From NCBI GenBank assembly GCA_963770295.1, contig CAVYPA010000010.1:372001-436000 (forward strand): a stretch of DNA of 64,000 nucleotides, written 5' to 3'. Source of the stretch: AWTP1-13 sp963770295 (lineage in GTDB: Bacteria; Pseudomonadota; Alphaproteobacteria; Rhizobiales; Hyphomicrobiaceae). The number at the start of each line of letters is the position of its first letter. Positions within the stretch are counted from its first letter, which is position 1. The notes under the pieces were generated by a model. That model worked only from the letters and a program-made list of their open reading frames with translations. It did not search any database and was not told where the DNA came from. Below, in pieces: positions 26,179-34,898 of this stretch. The translations under genes and the position numbers were made by a program.

Positions 26179-26829
26179 TCACTTGCCGGCGCCCGGCGCG
26201 GCGATCCCTAAGCCCTGCAGATAAAGCAACGTTGCCGCTTCCAGCAGTTCTTCGGCGCTGATCGGTAGGCTGCGTCGGGCGGCATCGCCGCGCGCAAACA
26301 GGCTGGCGATCCCGTGCGCTAGCGCCCAAATGTGCAAGGCCATCATTAGCGCCGGCGGCCGCTTGCCGCTGGCTAGCCCAGCGACGACCGCCTCGCAGGC
26401 CTGCCGCAGCACCGCGAAGGCTCGTTCGCTCGCCTCGTTGAGGTCGCGATGATTTGCAACGGGTACGCCGGATTCGAACATGGCCGAGAAGTAGGCGGGC
26501 TCATCGCGCGCAAAACCAAGGTAGGCGCGGCCAAGGCGCTCGAGCGCCGCCGTCGGGCTCGGACGCCCGTCGTCCCAGGCCGCAGCCAGGCGTTGGGCAA
26601 AACGCTCGAAGCCTTGGCGCGCCACGTCCGCCATCAGGGCATCACGATCGCGGAAATGGCGATACGGCGCCGCCGGGCTGACGCCCGCCTGCCGGGCGGC
26701 CTCGGCAAATGTGAAGCCGGCGGGACCTTTTTGCGAAATGAGGTCGAGCGCGGCGCCGATCAGGGCCTCGCGCAAGTTGCCATGGTGGTAGCCGCGTCGT
26801 CCGCCACGGCCGTGTCTGGACCAGCTCAT
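26179..26829 (-). CDS. TetR/AcrR family transcriptional regulator
   Basis: Protein of 216 residues. The N-terminal helix-turn-helix spans about residues 15-62: REALIGAALDLISQKG, FTFAEAARQAGVSPAAPYRH, FRDRDALMADVARQGF. The C-terminal half is a ligand-binding helical domain of the type with AYLGFARDEPAYFSAMFES, seen in regulators with the WHG-type C-terminal domain. It lies 35 bp downstream of an MFS exporter gene on the same strand (the exporter is transcribed first), so it may repress that gene. The inducer is unknown. Confidence 0.9.
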   Translation of the reverse strand: MSWSRHGRGGRRGYHHGNLREALIGAALDLISQKGPAGFTFAEAARQAGVSPAAPYRHFRDRDALMADVARQGFERFAQRLAAAWDDGRPSPTAALERLGRAYLGFARDEPAYFSAMFESGVPVANHRDLNEASERAFAVLRQACEAVVAGLASGKRPPALMMALHIWALAHGIASLFARGDAARRSLPISAEELLEAATLLYLQGLGIAAPGAGK

Positions 26830-26863
26830 GGCGGAGGTTTAGCGCATTCGGCGCTCGGAAACA

Positions 26864-28069
26864 TCAACTCGCCGCAGTCTGCTTGATCAGCCGCGCGCGA
26901 AACCAAAAGGCGATCAATATCAGGACGACGGCGGCTATCGCGAATACGGGGCGGGCGCCAAAGCGGTCGACCACCGGCGCCCCCAAAGCAACCCCAAGGG
27001 ATTGGCCCGTGAACAGAAAGAAGGCGAACAGCGAGACCGCCAAGCCACGTGCCTCCGGCGCCATCTGCGTGGCATTCACTTGCAAAGTGTTGTGCAGCAT
27101 GTAGAAGCCGAGGCCGACACAGGCGATGGCGGGCACGGCAAGCCACAGCCACGGCATGCCCACCAAGGTGCCGTAGCCGGTGGCGAGCAGCAGTGCGCCT
27201 CCTGCCGCAAGGCCAGGCTGGCCCAGCTTCGGCACAAGCCAACTCGCGCTCGCCGCGAAGAGGAGCGCGCCGGCGCCGAAAGAGGCCAGCAAGGCTCCGA
27301 CCAGGCCGAGCCCGAGGCCGAAGCGATGATGCAAGTCGGCGCCAACGTAGGCCAGCGCGCCGAACATCGCCATGCCCTCGACGAAGACGCTAATCAGCAC
27401 GACCCGCACCCAGGGTTGGCGCAGGACGCGGTAGGTCTCGAATGCCGCGTCGGCCCAGCGCGGTTTGCCCAGCAAACTGACGCCGATGCTGAGCCGCCGC
27501 CGCTCCTTGAGGAGAAGCAGGCCGGCGCCGATATGCAGGACGCCGAGCATGAGGAGCGTGGCACGCCAGCCGATCAGCTCGCCGAAAAGGCCACCCGCCG
27601 CCTGGCCGAAGACGATGCCGAGGATTTGACCGGAGATGTAGCGTGCCAGCAGCGCCTGCCGGCGCTCGTAGGCTACCACGTCGCCGATCCAGGCGATGGC
27701 CAGCGGGATCACCGCCGCGGCGCCGGCCCCGGCCAGAAAGCGAAAGAGGACGAGGGGCGCCAACGATGGCATGGCCGCACAGACGATGGTGGCGATCCCG
27801 GCCCACAGCGAGCCCAGCACCACCATCAGCAGTTTACCGCGTGCGTCCCCGAGCGGGCCAACCACGATCTGGCACACGCCATAGGCGACCGCAAAGGCGG
27901 TAACCATCGTCGCAGCCGTGCCGACGGTCACGCGGAGCTCGGCGGCGATTTGTGGCAGGAGCGCGTCGCAGACGCGCAGGTTGGCGGCACCGACGAAGGA
28001 TGCCAGCGCCAGAAACAGAATGGCGCGCGCGGGCGTCGCGCCGGGATCGCTCGGTGTCGCCGAATTCAT
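26864..28069 (-). CDS. Major facilitator superfamily transporter
   Basis: Protein of 401 residues with twelve predicted hydrophobic helices and the MFS loop motif between helices 2 and 3 (VGPLGDARGKLLMVVLG, a G-x-L-x-D-x-x-G-R/K variant). FRFLAGAGAAAVIPLAIAW in helix 4 is typical of drug-efflux or sugar-efflux MFS members. The substrate cannot be predicted. The tetR-like gene downstream on the same strand suggests regulation by a small ligand, possibly the exported compound. Start ATG 28069. Confidence 0.9.
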   Translation of the reverse strand: MNSATPSDPGATPARAILFLALASFVGAANLRVCDALLPQIAAELRVTVGTAATMVTAFAVAYGVCQIVVGPLGDARGKLLMVVLGSLWAGIATIVCAAMPSLAPLVLFRFLAGAGAAAVIPLAIAWIGDVVAYERRQALLARYISGQILGIVFGQAAGGLFGELIGWRATLLMLGVLHIGAGLLLLKERRRLSIGVSLLGKPRWADAAFETYRVLRQPWVRVVLISVFVEGMAMFGALAYVGADLHHRFGLGLGLVGALLASFGAGALLFAASASWLVPKLGQPGLAAGGALLLATGYGTLVGMPWLWLAVPAIACVGLGFYMLHNTLQVNATQMAPEARGLAVSLFAFFLFTGQSLGVALGAPVVDRFGARPVFAIAAVVLILIAFWFRARLIKQTAAS

Positions 28070-28216
28070 GCTCCATCCCGCGGTGGTGGGATCTGAATTG
28101 GGGCGCCGCGGGAAAGCTCTAAGCGCCCGGCGGGTGCTGGTTGCTAGGGTTTACACGAGGACCTGTCGAGCGGGAAAGACTGCCGCCGGGTCGCAGGCAA
28201 ACCACGGGCAACGTGG

Positions 28217-28885
28217 CTATTTGCAGATCGTATTGGCTCCGTCGCGGCCGTGTCGAGCCAGGTCGAGGTGGAAGTGGTCGCGGTGGTTGGCATCGTAGTT
28301 GGGACCGAGCACGGTGCTGAACAGATTGCAACTGCCGCGATGCACATCGCGCAGAAACGTGCGCTCGGCGAAAGCGCCCCACCAGCCGGTCTTGACCTGG
28401 ACCGTGCGCCCGTCGACCAGCACGAAGCCCGAGACATCAATGGCGTTGGCATGGCCGTGCTCCGAAAGCAGCGCCCCGTCGACATTGTTCATGGGTCGAC
28501 AGGAGTAGGATCCAGCGATTTTTAGGGCCACCAGCGGGCTGCGAAAATGACGCTGCGCCGCCGGCAGGACCACGCGCTCGACCCAGTGGTCTAACGCGGG
28601 CACCATCGGGCAGCGCAGCAGCGCTGGGGGGCGCAACTCAACCCAGCCATTGGCCGCGGCGGAGACGCTGAAAGGCTTGATGGCGCCGCACACGGCCGGG
28701 CCACCGAGGTTCGCGCGCAACTCGACGAAGGGGCTTACGCGCACCACTCCGGCGGATAGGCATGCGCGTTCCTCATCGGCGCGCCAGGGCTCCTCACGGG
28801 CGATAAACTGCGGCCTTTGGCTGCAGGCCCAAAGGGTGAGCGTGAGGAACGGCAGCAGGACCAGCGGAACGCGCGACGTGATCAT
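28217..28885 (-). CDS. Extensin-like family lipoprotein
   Basis: Protein of 222 residues. It has an N-terminal lipoprotein signal with cysteine at about residue 20 (LTLWACSQR). The body shows the bacterial extensin-like C-terminal domain: CPMVPALDHWVE, GSYSCRPMNN, SEHGHANAIDVSGFVL and YDANHRDHFHLDL. The conserved H/D set resembles the metal site of D-Ala-D-Ala carboxypeptidase-type (LAS) enzymes, suggesting action on peptidoglycan at the outer or inner membrane. That activity is inferred from fold resemblance only. Four further cysteines may form disulfides. Confidence 0.87.
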   Translation of the reverse strand: MITSRVPLVLLPFLTLTLWACSQRPQFIAREEPWRADEERACLSAGVVRVSPFVELRANLGGPAVCGAIKPFSVSAAANGWVELRPPALLRCPMVPALDHWVERVVLPAAQRHFRSPLVALKIAGSYSCRPMNNVDGALLSEHGHANAIDVSGFVLVDGRTVQVKTGWWGAFAERTFLRDVHRGSCNLFSTVLGPNYDANHRDHFHLDLARHGRDGANTICK

Positions 28886-29017
28886 GCCTGAGAAAATAGG
28901 CCGACGCGTTTAAGGGCGCGTTAACCACCGCACCGGTTGCGATTGCCCGCGAGGGCCTGTGCATGGACCCCGTGCAAGGCGCCAGGGCGTCGGCCGCCCC
29001 TCGTCAATTTGGCGCCT

Positions 29018-29851
29018 TCAATTCGGCCCCGTATCCAAGTAGCGGCGCCATTGCTGCTCGCCGAACGTACAATCCCCGCCGCTCACCGGTTCGCGCAGTT
29101 GGGCAGGGAGGAGCCGCGCCGGCTGATAGCCGGCGATCTCGAGCAGCAGCTTGCGGCGGGTGGCCGTCTTGAATTCGAAACGTTCGCGGATCGGGATCAT
29201 GAAGGCGCCAGTGCCGCCGATGACGCACTCCGTGTAGTAGACATCAAGGTCGGCGATGTCGAAAAAGCTGGACGGTTTTTTCAAGAGGATGGGCAGGCCA
29301 TTGATGGCAATCCCCTGGGCGACCAGCTGGTCGCGGACCACTGTCACGAGCGGACCGGCATTGTTGGGCCCGTCGCCCGAAACGTCGATCACACGCCTAA
29401 TTCCCTTGACCCCGCTGGTTTCGAAGAGCTGGGCTGCAAACACCAGACCCTGCGAGATCGACGTCATGCGCGCCCTGGAGATCGGCTGAGCATCGAGCTT
29501 GTCGGCCACCGCCCGCGCTGCGGCCGGGCCGTCGATCACCGTCCAGGGAACGACCACGTTCTGCACACTGGGCCCGGCCCACTCCATGTAGGCAACCGCG
29601 ATGCGACCGTGCGGACCCGATGTGATCGCTTCATGCACCTCCGGATCACGTAAGGCGGCAATGTAGCCGTCACGCTGCAGGCGCTGCTCGTCGAGATCCA
29701 TCGATAAGGAGACGTCGACCGCCAGCACCAGCTCCAGATCAACGAGGGCCTGGGCGAGGGCACTGCCGACGAAGGCGAGCGACAAGATGGCCCCCGCCGC
29801 CAGGCAGCAACAGCCCAGCTTCAAGGCGGTGGCGCGAAAGATGCCTCTCAT
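29018..29851 (-). CDS. Exported DUF1194 / von Willebrand factor A-like protein
   Basis: Protein of 277 residues. The N-terminal signal peptide covers about residues 1-33 (LGCCCLAAGAILSLAFVG). The mature domain starts with VDLELVLAVDVSLSMD, a MIDAS-type D-x-S-x-S, continues with the threonine position in ARMTSISQG and the acidic DVSGDGPNN, and fits a VWA domain that coordinates Mg2+. This matches the DUF1194 family of alphaproteobacteria, whose role is unknown. ATG 29851 gives the signal peptide; the longer frame from 29929 is not supported. The stop at 29018 is 130 bp from the extensin-like start. Confidence 0.88.
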   Translation of the reverse strand: MRGIFRATALKLGCCCLAAGAILSLAFVGSALAQALVDLELVLAVDVSLSMDLDEQRLQRDGYIAALRDPEVHEAITSGPHGRIAVAYMEWAGPSVQNVVVPWTVIDGPAAARAVADKLDAQPISRARMTSISQGLVFAAQLFETSGVKGIRRVIDVSGDGPNNAGPLVTVVRDQLVAQGIAINGLPILLKKPSSFFDIADLDVYYTECVIGGTGAFMIPIRERFEFKTATRRKLLLEIAGYQPARLLPAQLREPVSGGDCTFGEQQWRRYLDTGPN

Positions 29852-30479
29852 GCGGCCACACTGACATGGCGCCGGCGGATGGGGAAGACCAATTGGCGGG
29901 CGGCGGGGTTGCGAACGGGTGAGAACCAAAATGCCGGCAACTGGAAATTATCCACAGGTTTTCATGGTCGACATCACGGCGCGTCTCGGATGTGGGTTGT
30001 AGCTACTGCTAGTGTGCCAGGCGCGAAGGCGCCGCGTGATGCGTTGGGCGTCGCTCGTGCGTAAATTGCGTAAATTGCCTCGGATGCGTGGGCCCTGTGG
30101 TCCCTCGCACCTTGCTGCCGGTCGGCGCGACAAACGCCAGGCTTTGCGTGTCGTTCGCTGCCGGCAGCGCTGCAGGAGCTCGAGCCGTGGCCAGCGGCAA
30201 TGCTCGATCGCCAATGCCCACCCGCTTGGCGCCGCAATGCGGCATCGGCACAGTGGGACCAGCGAACCAGGACCGGCAACATTGGCGCCCACACGCCTAA
30301 AGAGGCATGCCGGGTGGCCCTGTCCTCGGCCGCTTTGCCGGGGCGGCCTTGCGCCACGGCACGCGGCGGGGCGCGGCGAGATTTTGACGCCGATCGCCGC
30401 TCCGGTGATAAGCCTGTAAGCGGGCGACGCGCAGGCACGCGCGCGCGCCCCGTCTCTCAGCAGCAAGGGCAAGACCTCG
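29852..30479. other. Gene-poor intergenic region with one DnaA-box-like 9-mer
   Basis: About 630 bp between divergent genes. Several open frames cross it, but all are Arg/Pro-rich and lack a start with a ribosome binding site, so none is called. A perfect TTATCCACA (DnaA-box consensus) is at 29948-29956 and CGTAAATTG is tandemly repeated near 30058-30075. No cluster of DnaA boxes or AT-rich stretch is seen, so I do not call an origin. Confidence 0.5.
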
Positions 30480-31214
30480 GTGGACTGGCTCAGCCCTGGC
30501 CTCGTTTTGGCGGGAGCCCTGATCGGCGGGCTTCTCAACGGCCTGACGGGGTTCGGGACCGGGCTCACGGCGCTCCCCCTATGGCTGCAGGTGCTGGAGC
30601 CCGCCGTTGCCGCCCAGCTCGTCTCCGTTGCTTCAATCGCCGGACACCTGTCCGCCATTCCCTCGCTCTGGCGCGACAGCGCCTGGCGCGAGTTGGGCCC
30701 AATGCTGGTCGGCGGCTTGGTCGGGGTTCCGATCGGGCTTTGCCTGTTACCCCTGATCAAGGTCGAGTTGTTCAAAATGGCCGTGGGGATCATCCTCATT
30801 AGTTATTGCGCGTTCATGTTGTGCGCCGCCGGCCGCCTGCGTGTTCGCCGCCCCAGTAGGGCTGCGGAAATCGCGATCGGGTTTCTCGGTGGCGTTCTGG
30901 GCGGCATTGCCGGTCTTTCCGGTCCGCCCCCGATCGTTTGGGGCGCGCTCAGGTCCTGGCCGAAAGCGCAGCGGCGGCGAACGCTTCAGGCCTTCAACAC
31001 CGCGGTCCTCTCGGCGATGCTGGTGGCGAGCCTGGCGGGCGGGCTCGTCGACATGCGCCTGCTCGTTGCCTCGGCCATCGCCTTGCCGGCGACGCTCTCG
31101 GGCAACTGGCTGGGTGAACGCCTCTATCGCCGTCTCGACGAGCGCCGATTCGATCGGCTCGTGCTGGGCCTCGTATTCCTCTCGGGTTGCCTGCTGGCTT
31201 GGGCAAACCGCTGA
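30480..31214 (+). CDS. TauE/SafE family sulfite/anion exporter-like permease
   Basis: Protein of 244 residues with eight or so hydrophobic helices arranged as two repeats, each opening with a GF/GG-rich motif: GGLLNGLTGFGTGLTALPLW at the N terminus and GFLGGVLGGIAGLSGPPPIV in the middle. These are the duplicated TauE/SafE signatures. Members move sulfite, sulfonates or other organosulfur anions out of the cell, and the substrate here is not predictable. The start is a GTG at 30480. The next gene begins about 90 bp downstream on the same strand but is unrelated. Confidence 0.88.
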   Translation: MDWLSPGLVLAGALIGGLLNGLTGFGTGLTALPLWLQVLEPAVAAQLVSVASIAGHLSAIPSLWRDSAWRELGPMLVGGLVGVPIGLCLLPLIKVELFKMAVGIILISYCAFMLCAAGRLRVRRPSRAAEIAIGFLGGVLGGIAGLSGPPPIVWGALRSWPKAQRRRTLQAFNTAVLSAMLVASLAGGLVDMRLLVASAIALPATLSGNWLGERLYRRLDERRFDRLVLGLVFLSGCLLAWANR

Positions 31215-31304
31215 GGTGGCCGTGGCAAAAGCGGGCGCGCGCCGTCATATTTCCGGGCCGTTACTCGGCCACAACCGCCGGCGAAATGGGATCGCGGAGG
31301 GCGC

Positions 31305-31955
31305 ATGGGCAAAACCGCAGGTCGCGGGCTTACGCTTGCCATCCTCGTGGTTGGCTGGCATTTCAGCCGGCCGGCCGTTGCCCAAGCGCCGCCCGCCCCG
31401 CCGAGCGCTGCGGAAACAGAGGAGGAAAAGCGGGAGCGCGACACAAGAACGGCCTGTGCCGTGGCAATTTGCTCGACCCTGCACAATCACAAGCCCGATA
31501 CTGGGCAAGTGTCCTGCCCGGTTACAAAAACCTGGCGCAAGGAGGCGTTGGACAAAATCCTGTCGCAGGCGAAATTGTCGTGGCCCTGGGGTTATGCGCG
31601 CTGCTCCACGGACTTGAAGCTCGATCGCGGCATGTTGGTGCAGGCGATGCTTGATGCCGAGGTTGAAGTGCGCCTCGACAGTCACGACATCACCTGCGAG
31701 CTCGAGGGTGAGACGGAGAAATACGACATTAAGTTGCAGATTTCCCCCAAGGTTACCTTCAAGCAAGGCAAGGCTATTAAAGCTAGTCTCAATTGGGGCA
31801 AGATCGTCGCCCCAACACTGGCAAAGTCGGCACTTTGGTCGGCAACGGCGGCGGATAATGCCTTCGGCATCTTGCAAAATACCCTGGTTGAGGATGTGAA
31901 CCGCTTCGTCGAAACGCGGTGCATGGAGGTGAAGGAGGCGTGGCAAGGCAAGTGA
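31305..31955 (+). CDS. Exported cysteine-containing protein of unknown function
   Basis: Protein of 216 residues. The signal peptide runs over about residues 1-27 (RGLTLAILVVGWHFSRPAVA-QA), followed by a short Pro/Glu linker. The mature domain has six cysteines (TACAVAIC, VSCPV, ARCSTD, ITCELE, TRCMEV), an even number compatible with three disulfides in the periplasm. No known motif is seen. It is about 80 bp upstream of another unknown gene on the same strand, so the two may form an operon. Confidence 0.75.
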   Translation: MGKTAGRGLTLAILVVGWHFSRPAVAQAPPAPPSAAETEEEKRERDTRTACAVAICSTLHNHKPDTGQVSCPVTKTWRKEALDKILSQAKLSWPWGYARCSTDLKLDRGMLVQAMLDAEVEVRLDSHDITCELEGETEKYDIKLQISPKVTFKQGKAIKASLNWGKIVAPTLAKSALWSATAADNAFGILQNTLVEDVNRFVETRCMEVKEAWQGK

Positions 31956-32037
31956 AGCCTTCCCGATTTGCAGCGTCGCGTGGCGGCGGCGCCGATCGCC
32001 GGCTGGCCGGCGTCGGAGTGCTGCGACCGGAGATGCC

Positions 32038-33084
32038 ATGACCACAGGACTGATCCTCGTCCTCAGCGGCATCCTGATCGGCGCCGGTTTTGCCCTGGTT
32101 TGGCGCGACATCCGACGCAGCCGGCGACAGGCCTTTCTGTCGGAACACGACACCGCCAGGGTTGCAGAAGCCGATGTCGAGATCAGCATCGCGCGTCCGG
32201 CAAAAGCCGCCCAGGCGGCAAAAAGCATCGCCAGCGCCATCGGTGGCTCGCTATTGTTCGGGCGCAAGGCCGGTGAAGCGGGAGCCTCGGAAGCGCCGCC
32301 GGTCCTGGACGACAAGGCGCAAGAGGCCGTCGTGGCCGAATGGTCGGCCTTGCAGCAGCCCCTCGAGGCAGGCGTCGATAAGATCAATGCCCTCTTGCAG
32401 CAGGCGCAAATTTCCATTGCAGCGCCAGGGGACAGCGCCTGGAGCTACAAGAACCACGGCTATGGCGTCTATCGCCGTATCCTGATCGGTGAAGAAAGCG
32501 TGGCGTGGCTGCGCCTGGAGCTTGCCGCCGAGGGCGTCCTGCACGCCCGAGTGAAAGCGCACAAGGACGATCGCTCCGAGATCAATGCCTCCTCGCAAAC
32601 CCAGGCCAACGCCATGGACGCTACGCGCGCCGGTGATCTCTTGGCCGAGTGCCTCAAGCCGCTGGCCGCCCACGTGGCCAAGACCCAAGGTCCGGCCAAT
32701 CCCCCCAACCTGGCCAGTACCAAGGCGTGGGAAGAGATTGATGCCGTGGTGGCCGCAGCGCTATCGGCAACCAACGGCGCCCTGTCGCAAGCCGGTGCCA
32801 GGCTAGTACCGCTCGATACGCCCGCCTGGCACGCGGAGGTCAACGGGCATCGGTTACCGCTCGCCGTCGAGGTCTATGGCAAGGACGTGGCGCGCATGCA
32901 CATCGATCTTCGCGCCACTGAAGTCGAGGTCTCCGTCGGCGTTCCAGACGCGCTTTTCATCAATCTCGGCCGACGCCGTCGCATTCCGGTTGCCGGGCTG
33001 GCTACCCATCCGCTGGCGGAAGTGATCGCCGATTGCGCCTGGCCGGTGATCTCCCGATCCAGAGACAGCCGGCGGTCGGCCTAA
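32038..33084 (+). CDS. Membrane-anchored protein of unknown function
   Basis: Protein of 348 residues. A single N-terminal membrane helix (LILVLSGILIGAGFALVW, residues 5-22) is followed by Arg-rich DIRRSRRQ, suggesting an anchor with the bulk in the cytoplasm. The body is mostly helical and Ala-rich. A beta-rich stretch (SWSYKNHGYGVYRRILIGEE, then VAWLRLELAAEG) is loosely repeated near the end (HAEVNGHRLPLAVEVYGKD, VARMHIDLRATEVEV), which may indicate an internal duplication. I recognise no family. It converges with the cpdR-like gene; a parS-like site lies between. Confidence 0.72.
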   Translation: MTTGLILVLSGILIGAGFALVWRDIRRSRRQAFLSEHDTARVAEADVEISIARPAKAAQAAKSIASAIGGSLLFGRKAGEAGASEAPPVLDDKAQEAVVAEWSALQQPLEAGVDKINALLQQAQISIAAPGDSAWSYKNHGYGVYRRILIGEESVAWLRLELAAEGVLHARVKAHKDDRSEINASSQTQANAMDATRAGDLLAECLKPLAAHVAKTQGPANPPNLASTKAWEEIDAVVAAALSATNGALSQAGARLVPLDTPAWHAEVNGHRLPLAVEVYGKDVARMHIDLRATEVEVSVGVPDALFINLGRRRRIPVAGLATHPLAEVIADCAWPVISRSRDSRRSA

Positions 33085-33103
33085 GCCGCTGCCCGCCTTT
33101 TCC

Positions 33104-33119
33104 TGTTTCACGTGGAACA
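33104..33119. promoter_or_regulatory. parS: parS-like centromere site (ParB binding)
   Basis: TGTTTCACGTGGAACA differs from the canonical 16-bp parS TGTTTCACGTGAAACA at one position. The dyad is near-perfect: its own reverse complement differs only at the matching positions. It lies in the 48-bp gap between two convergent genes, where no promoter is needed. ParB proteins are known to bind such sites near replication origins. No parA or parB is in the window. Confidence 0.8.
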
Positions 33120-33132
33120 GCGTGGTCCGCGC

Positions 33133-33495
33133 TCAGCGCAGCGCCGCTTTGACCGCGGTTCGGATCTGCTCCAGCGTGAAAGGCTTGCTGATGACGCGGG
33201 AAATTTTGCTGCGCAGATGCTCGGCGCGGCCGAGCTCGTCGGCGAATCCGGACATCAAAAGCACGCGTAGTTGCGGCGCGATCTGGAGACTGGCCTCGAC
33301 CAGGGCAATGCCGTCGAGACCGGGCATCTGCACGTCCGAGATCAATAATTGCACCGGCGCCGGTGCGGCGCGCAAGTACTCGAGCGCCTCCGAGCCATCC
33401 TGTGTGACAACGACCTCGTAACCGTCGAGGCCCAGGGCGCGCTGCACCAGATCGCGCGTAGCGGCGTCATCTTCGGCGAGAAGGATGCGTACCAT
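33133..33495 (-). CDS. cpdR: Single-domain response regulator, CpdR-like
   Basis: Protein of 120 residues consisting only of a receiver domain. Acidic pocket E8/D9/D10, phosphoacceptor D54 (LISDVQMPG), switch residue S82 (LLMSGFAD) and K104 (VISKPFTL) are all present. Length, absence of an output domain and the run MSGFADELGRAE resemble CpdR, which in its unphosphorylated form directs ClpXP proteolysis in the alphaproteobacterial cell cycle, downstream of CckA-ChpT. The ortholog call rests on resemblance and context (next to hpt). The start is ATG 33495; the stop of hpt lies 11 bp upstream, so the two are probably cotranscribed. Confidence 0.82.
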   Translation of the reverse strand: MVRILLAEDDAATRDLVQRALGLDGYEVVVTQDGSEALEYLRAAPAPVQLLISDVQMPGLDGIALVEASLQIAPQLRVLLMSGFADELGRAEHLRSKISRVISKPFTLEQIRTAVKAALR

Positions 33496-33506
33496 GGAGC
33501 CCTCCC

Positions 33507-34070
33507 TCATCCGACATCGGCCCTGGGGGCCTGTCGCGTTACGCGCCCGACAAAGGGCAGTTCACGGAAACGGTGCGCGAGGTCCATACCATAGCCTACC
33601 ACGAACACATTGGGACACTCGAATGCCCTCATATCCGCAGTAATGTTGGCGGCGCGTGCAACCGGCTTATCCAAAAGCACGCAGCTGAGCACCCGGGCGG
33701 CGCCGCGGGCCATCATGAGGTCCTTGGCAAAGGCGAGGGTGCGGCCCGACTCCAAAATGTCATCAATCAACAGCACATTACGGCCGCGCACATCGGTTTC
33801 GACGTCGCGCAGGATTTCGATGCGTCCGGATGAGCGAGTGCCGGCCCGGTAACTTGATAGGGAGATAAAGTCGACCTCTGGCGAAAGGCCGGCGCGATGC
33901 AAGGCGCGAATCAAATCGGCGGCAAACACGAAACTGCCCTTCAGCACGGCCACGACCAGAAGGTCGTCGAAACCCGCCGCGGCGATGTTCCCGGCCAGCG
34001 CCTCAATACGCTCGGCAATCGCCGAGGCGGGGAAAATAGTCTCAATTCGCGCTGGCGCACCATCGTTCAT
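33507..34070 (-). CDS. hpt: Hypoxanthine(-guanine) phosphoribosyltransferase
   Basis: Protein of 187 residues. It converts hypoxanthine (and often guanine) plus PRPP to the nucleotide in purine salvage. The PRPP loop NVLLIDDILESGRTL carries D103 and D104. The phosphate-binding AVLKGSFVFAADL and the flexible loop SSYRAGTRSSG are typical, and the C-terminal VVGYGMDLAHRFRELPF matches the base-binding region. ATG 34070 is chosen over an upstream in-frame start because it follows GGAGAGCGTGCA. It is divergent from ftsE. Confidence 0.94.
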   Translation of the reverse strand: MNDGAPARIETIFPASAIAERIEALAGNIAAAGFDDLLVVAVLKGSFVFAADLIRALHRAGLSPEVDFISLSSYRAGTRSSGRIEILRDVETDVRGRNVLLIDDILESGRTLAFAKDLMMARGAARVLSCVLLDKPVARAANITADMRAFECPNVFVVGYGMDLAHRFRELPFVGRVTRQAPRADVG

Positions 34071-34241
34071 TGCACGCTCTCCTGGCTCATTCTCCTTAGC
34101 CACGGCTGGCCGCCTACGGCAAGTGGGCCCTGCCCCAGGCCGGGGGAGGCATCAGTCCGCCACAATCCTGGACGATTGATCGCTATTCCCCCGCACGGCG
34201 ATAAAGGCTAATCAGCCCAGGTCAGGAGGCCGGCATACGAC

Positions 34242-34898
34242 GTGATTAGGCTAAACAGCATCGGCGTCAAATACGAGGGAGGCAACCATGTGTTGCGGGA
34301 TGCGAGCTTCCATTTGCGTCCGGGCTCGTTCCATTTCCTGACCGGTCCGTCCGGTTCCGGCAAGACGACGTTGCTGCGTCTACTGTTCATGTCCATGCAG
34401 CCGACACAAGGGCAGATCTACGTGTTGGGGCAGGATATCAGCCAAGTCACGCCTTCGCGGCGGGCGCAGCTCCGGCGCCGGATCGGCATTGTCTTCCAAG
34501 ATTTTCGGCTGCTCGATCACCTTAGCACATGGGAGAACGTTGCCCTGCCGTTGCGTGTCACCGGCAAGCGCGTTTCGGACTACAAGGAGGACGTGACCGA
34601 TCTTTTGCAGTGGGTTGGCCTGGGCGATCGCATGCATTCCTTCCCGTCCGTGCTCTCGGGCGGAGAAAAGCAGCGCGCCGCGATTGCGCGGGCCGTTATT
34701 AACAAACCTGAGCTGTTGCTCGCCGACGAGCCGACCGGAAACGTCGATCCGCAGATGGCGCGCCGGCTGCTGCGCCTTTTTATCGAGCTCAACCGGCTCG
34801 GCACCTCGGTCGTCATCGCCACCCACGATCACCTGCTGATGCGGCAGACCAAGGCGCCGCGTCTCGAACTGCACGACGGTCATGTCCGGATCGTATGA
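34242..34898 (+). CDS. ftsE: Cell division ATP-binding protein FtsE
   Basis: ABC ATPase of 218 residues. Walker A GPSGSGKT is at 35-42. The Q-loop is in VFQDFRLL, the signature LSGGEKQRAAIARA at 138-151, Walker B LLLADE at 158-163, and the H-loop in IATHDH. IVFQDFRLLDHLSTWENVAL and PTGNVDP are typical of FtsE. With FtsX it controls periplasmic peptidoglycan hydrolases at the division site. The start is GTG 34242, and the gene overlaps ftsX by 17 bp. Confidence 0.95.
   Translation: MIRLNSIGVKYEGGNHVLRDASFHLRPGSFHFLTGPSGSGKTTLLRLLFMSMQPTQGQIYVLGQDISQVTPSRRAQLRRRIGIVFQDFRLLDHLSTWENVALPLRVTGKRVSDYKEDVTDLLQWVGLGDRMHSFPSVLSGGEKQRAAIARAVINKPELLLADEPTGNVDPQMARRLLRLFIELNRLGTSVVIATHDHLLMRQTKAPRLELHDGHVRIV

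Noticed and set aside
27002..28096. Plus-strand frame of 364 residues opposite the MFS gene
   Set aside because: Glu/Gln/Arg/His-rich shadow of a membrane protein, with no ribosome binding site.
29948..30799. Minus-strand frames in the 29.9-30.8 kb gap
   Set aside because: Arg/Pro-rich, overlap the 5' part of the TauE gene and lack a credible start site.
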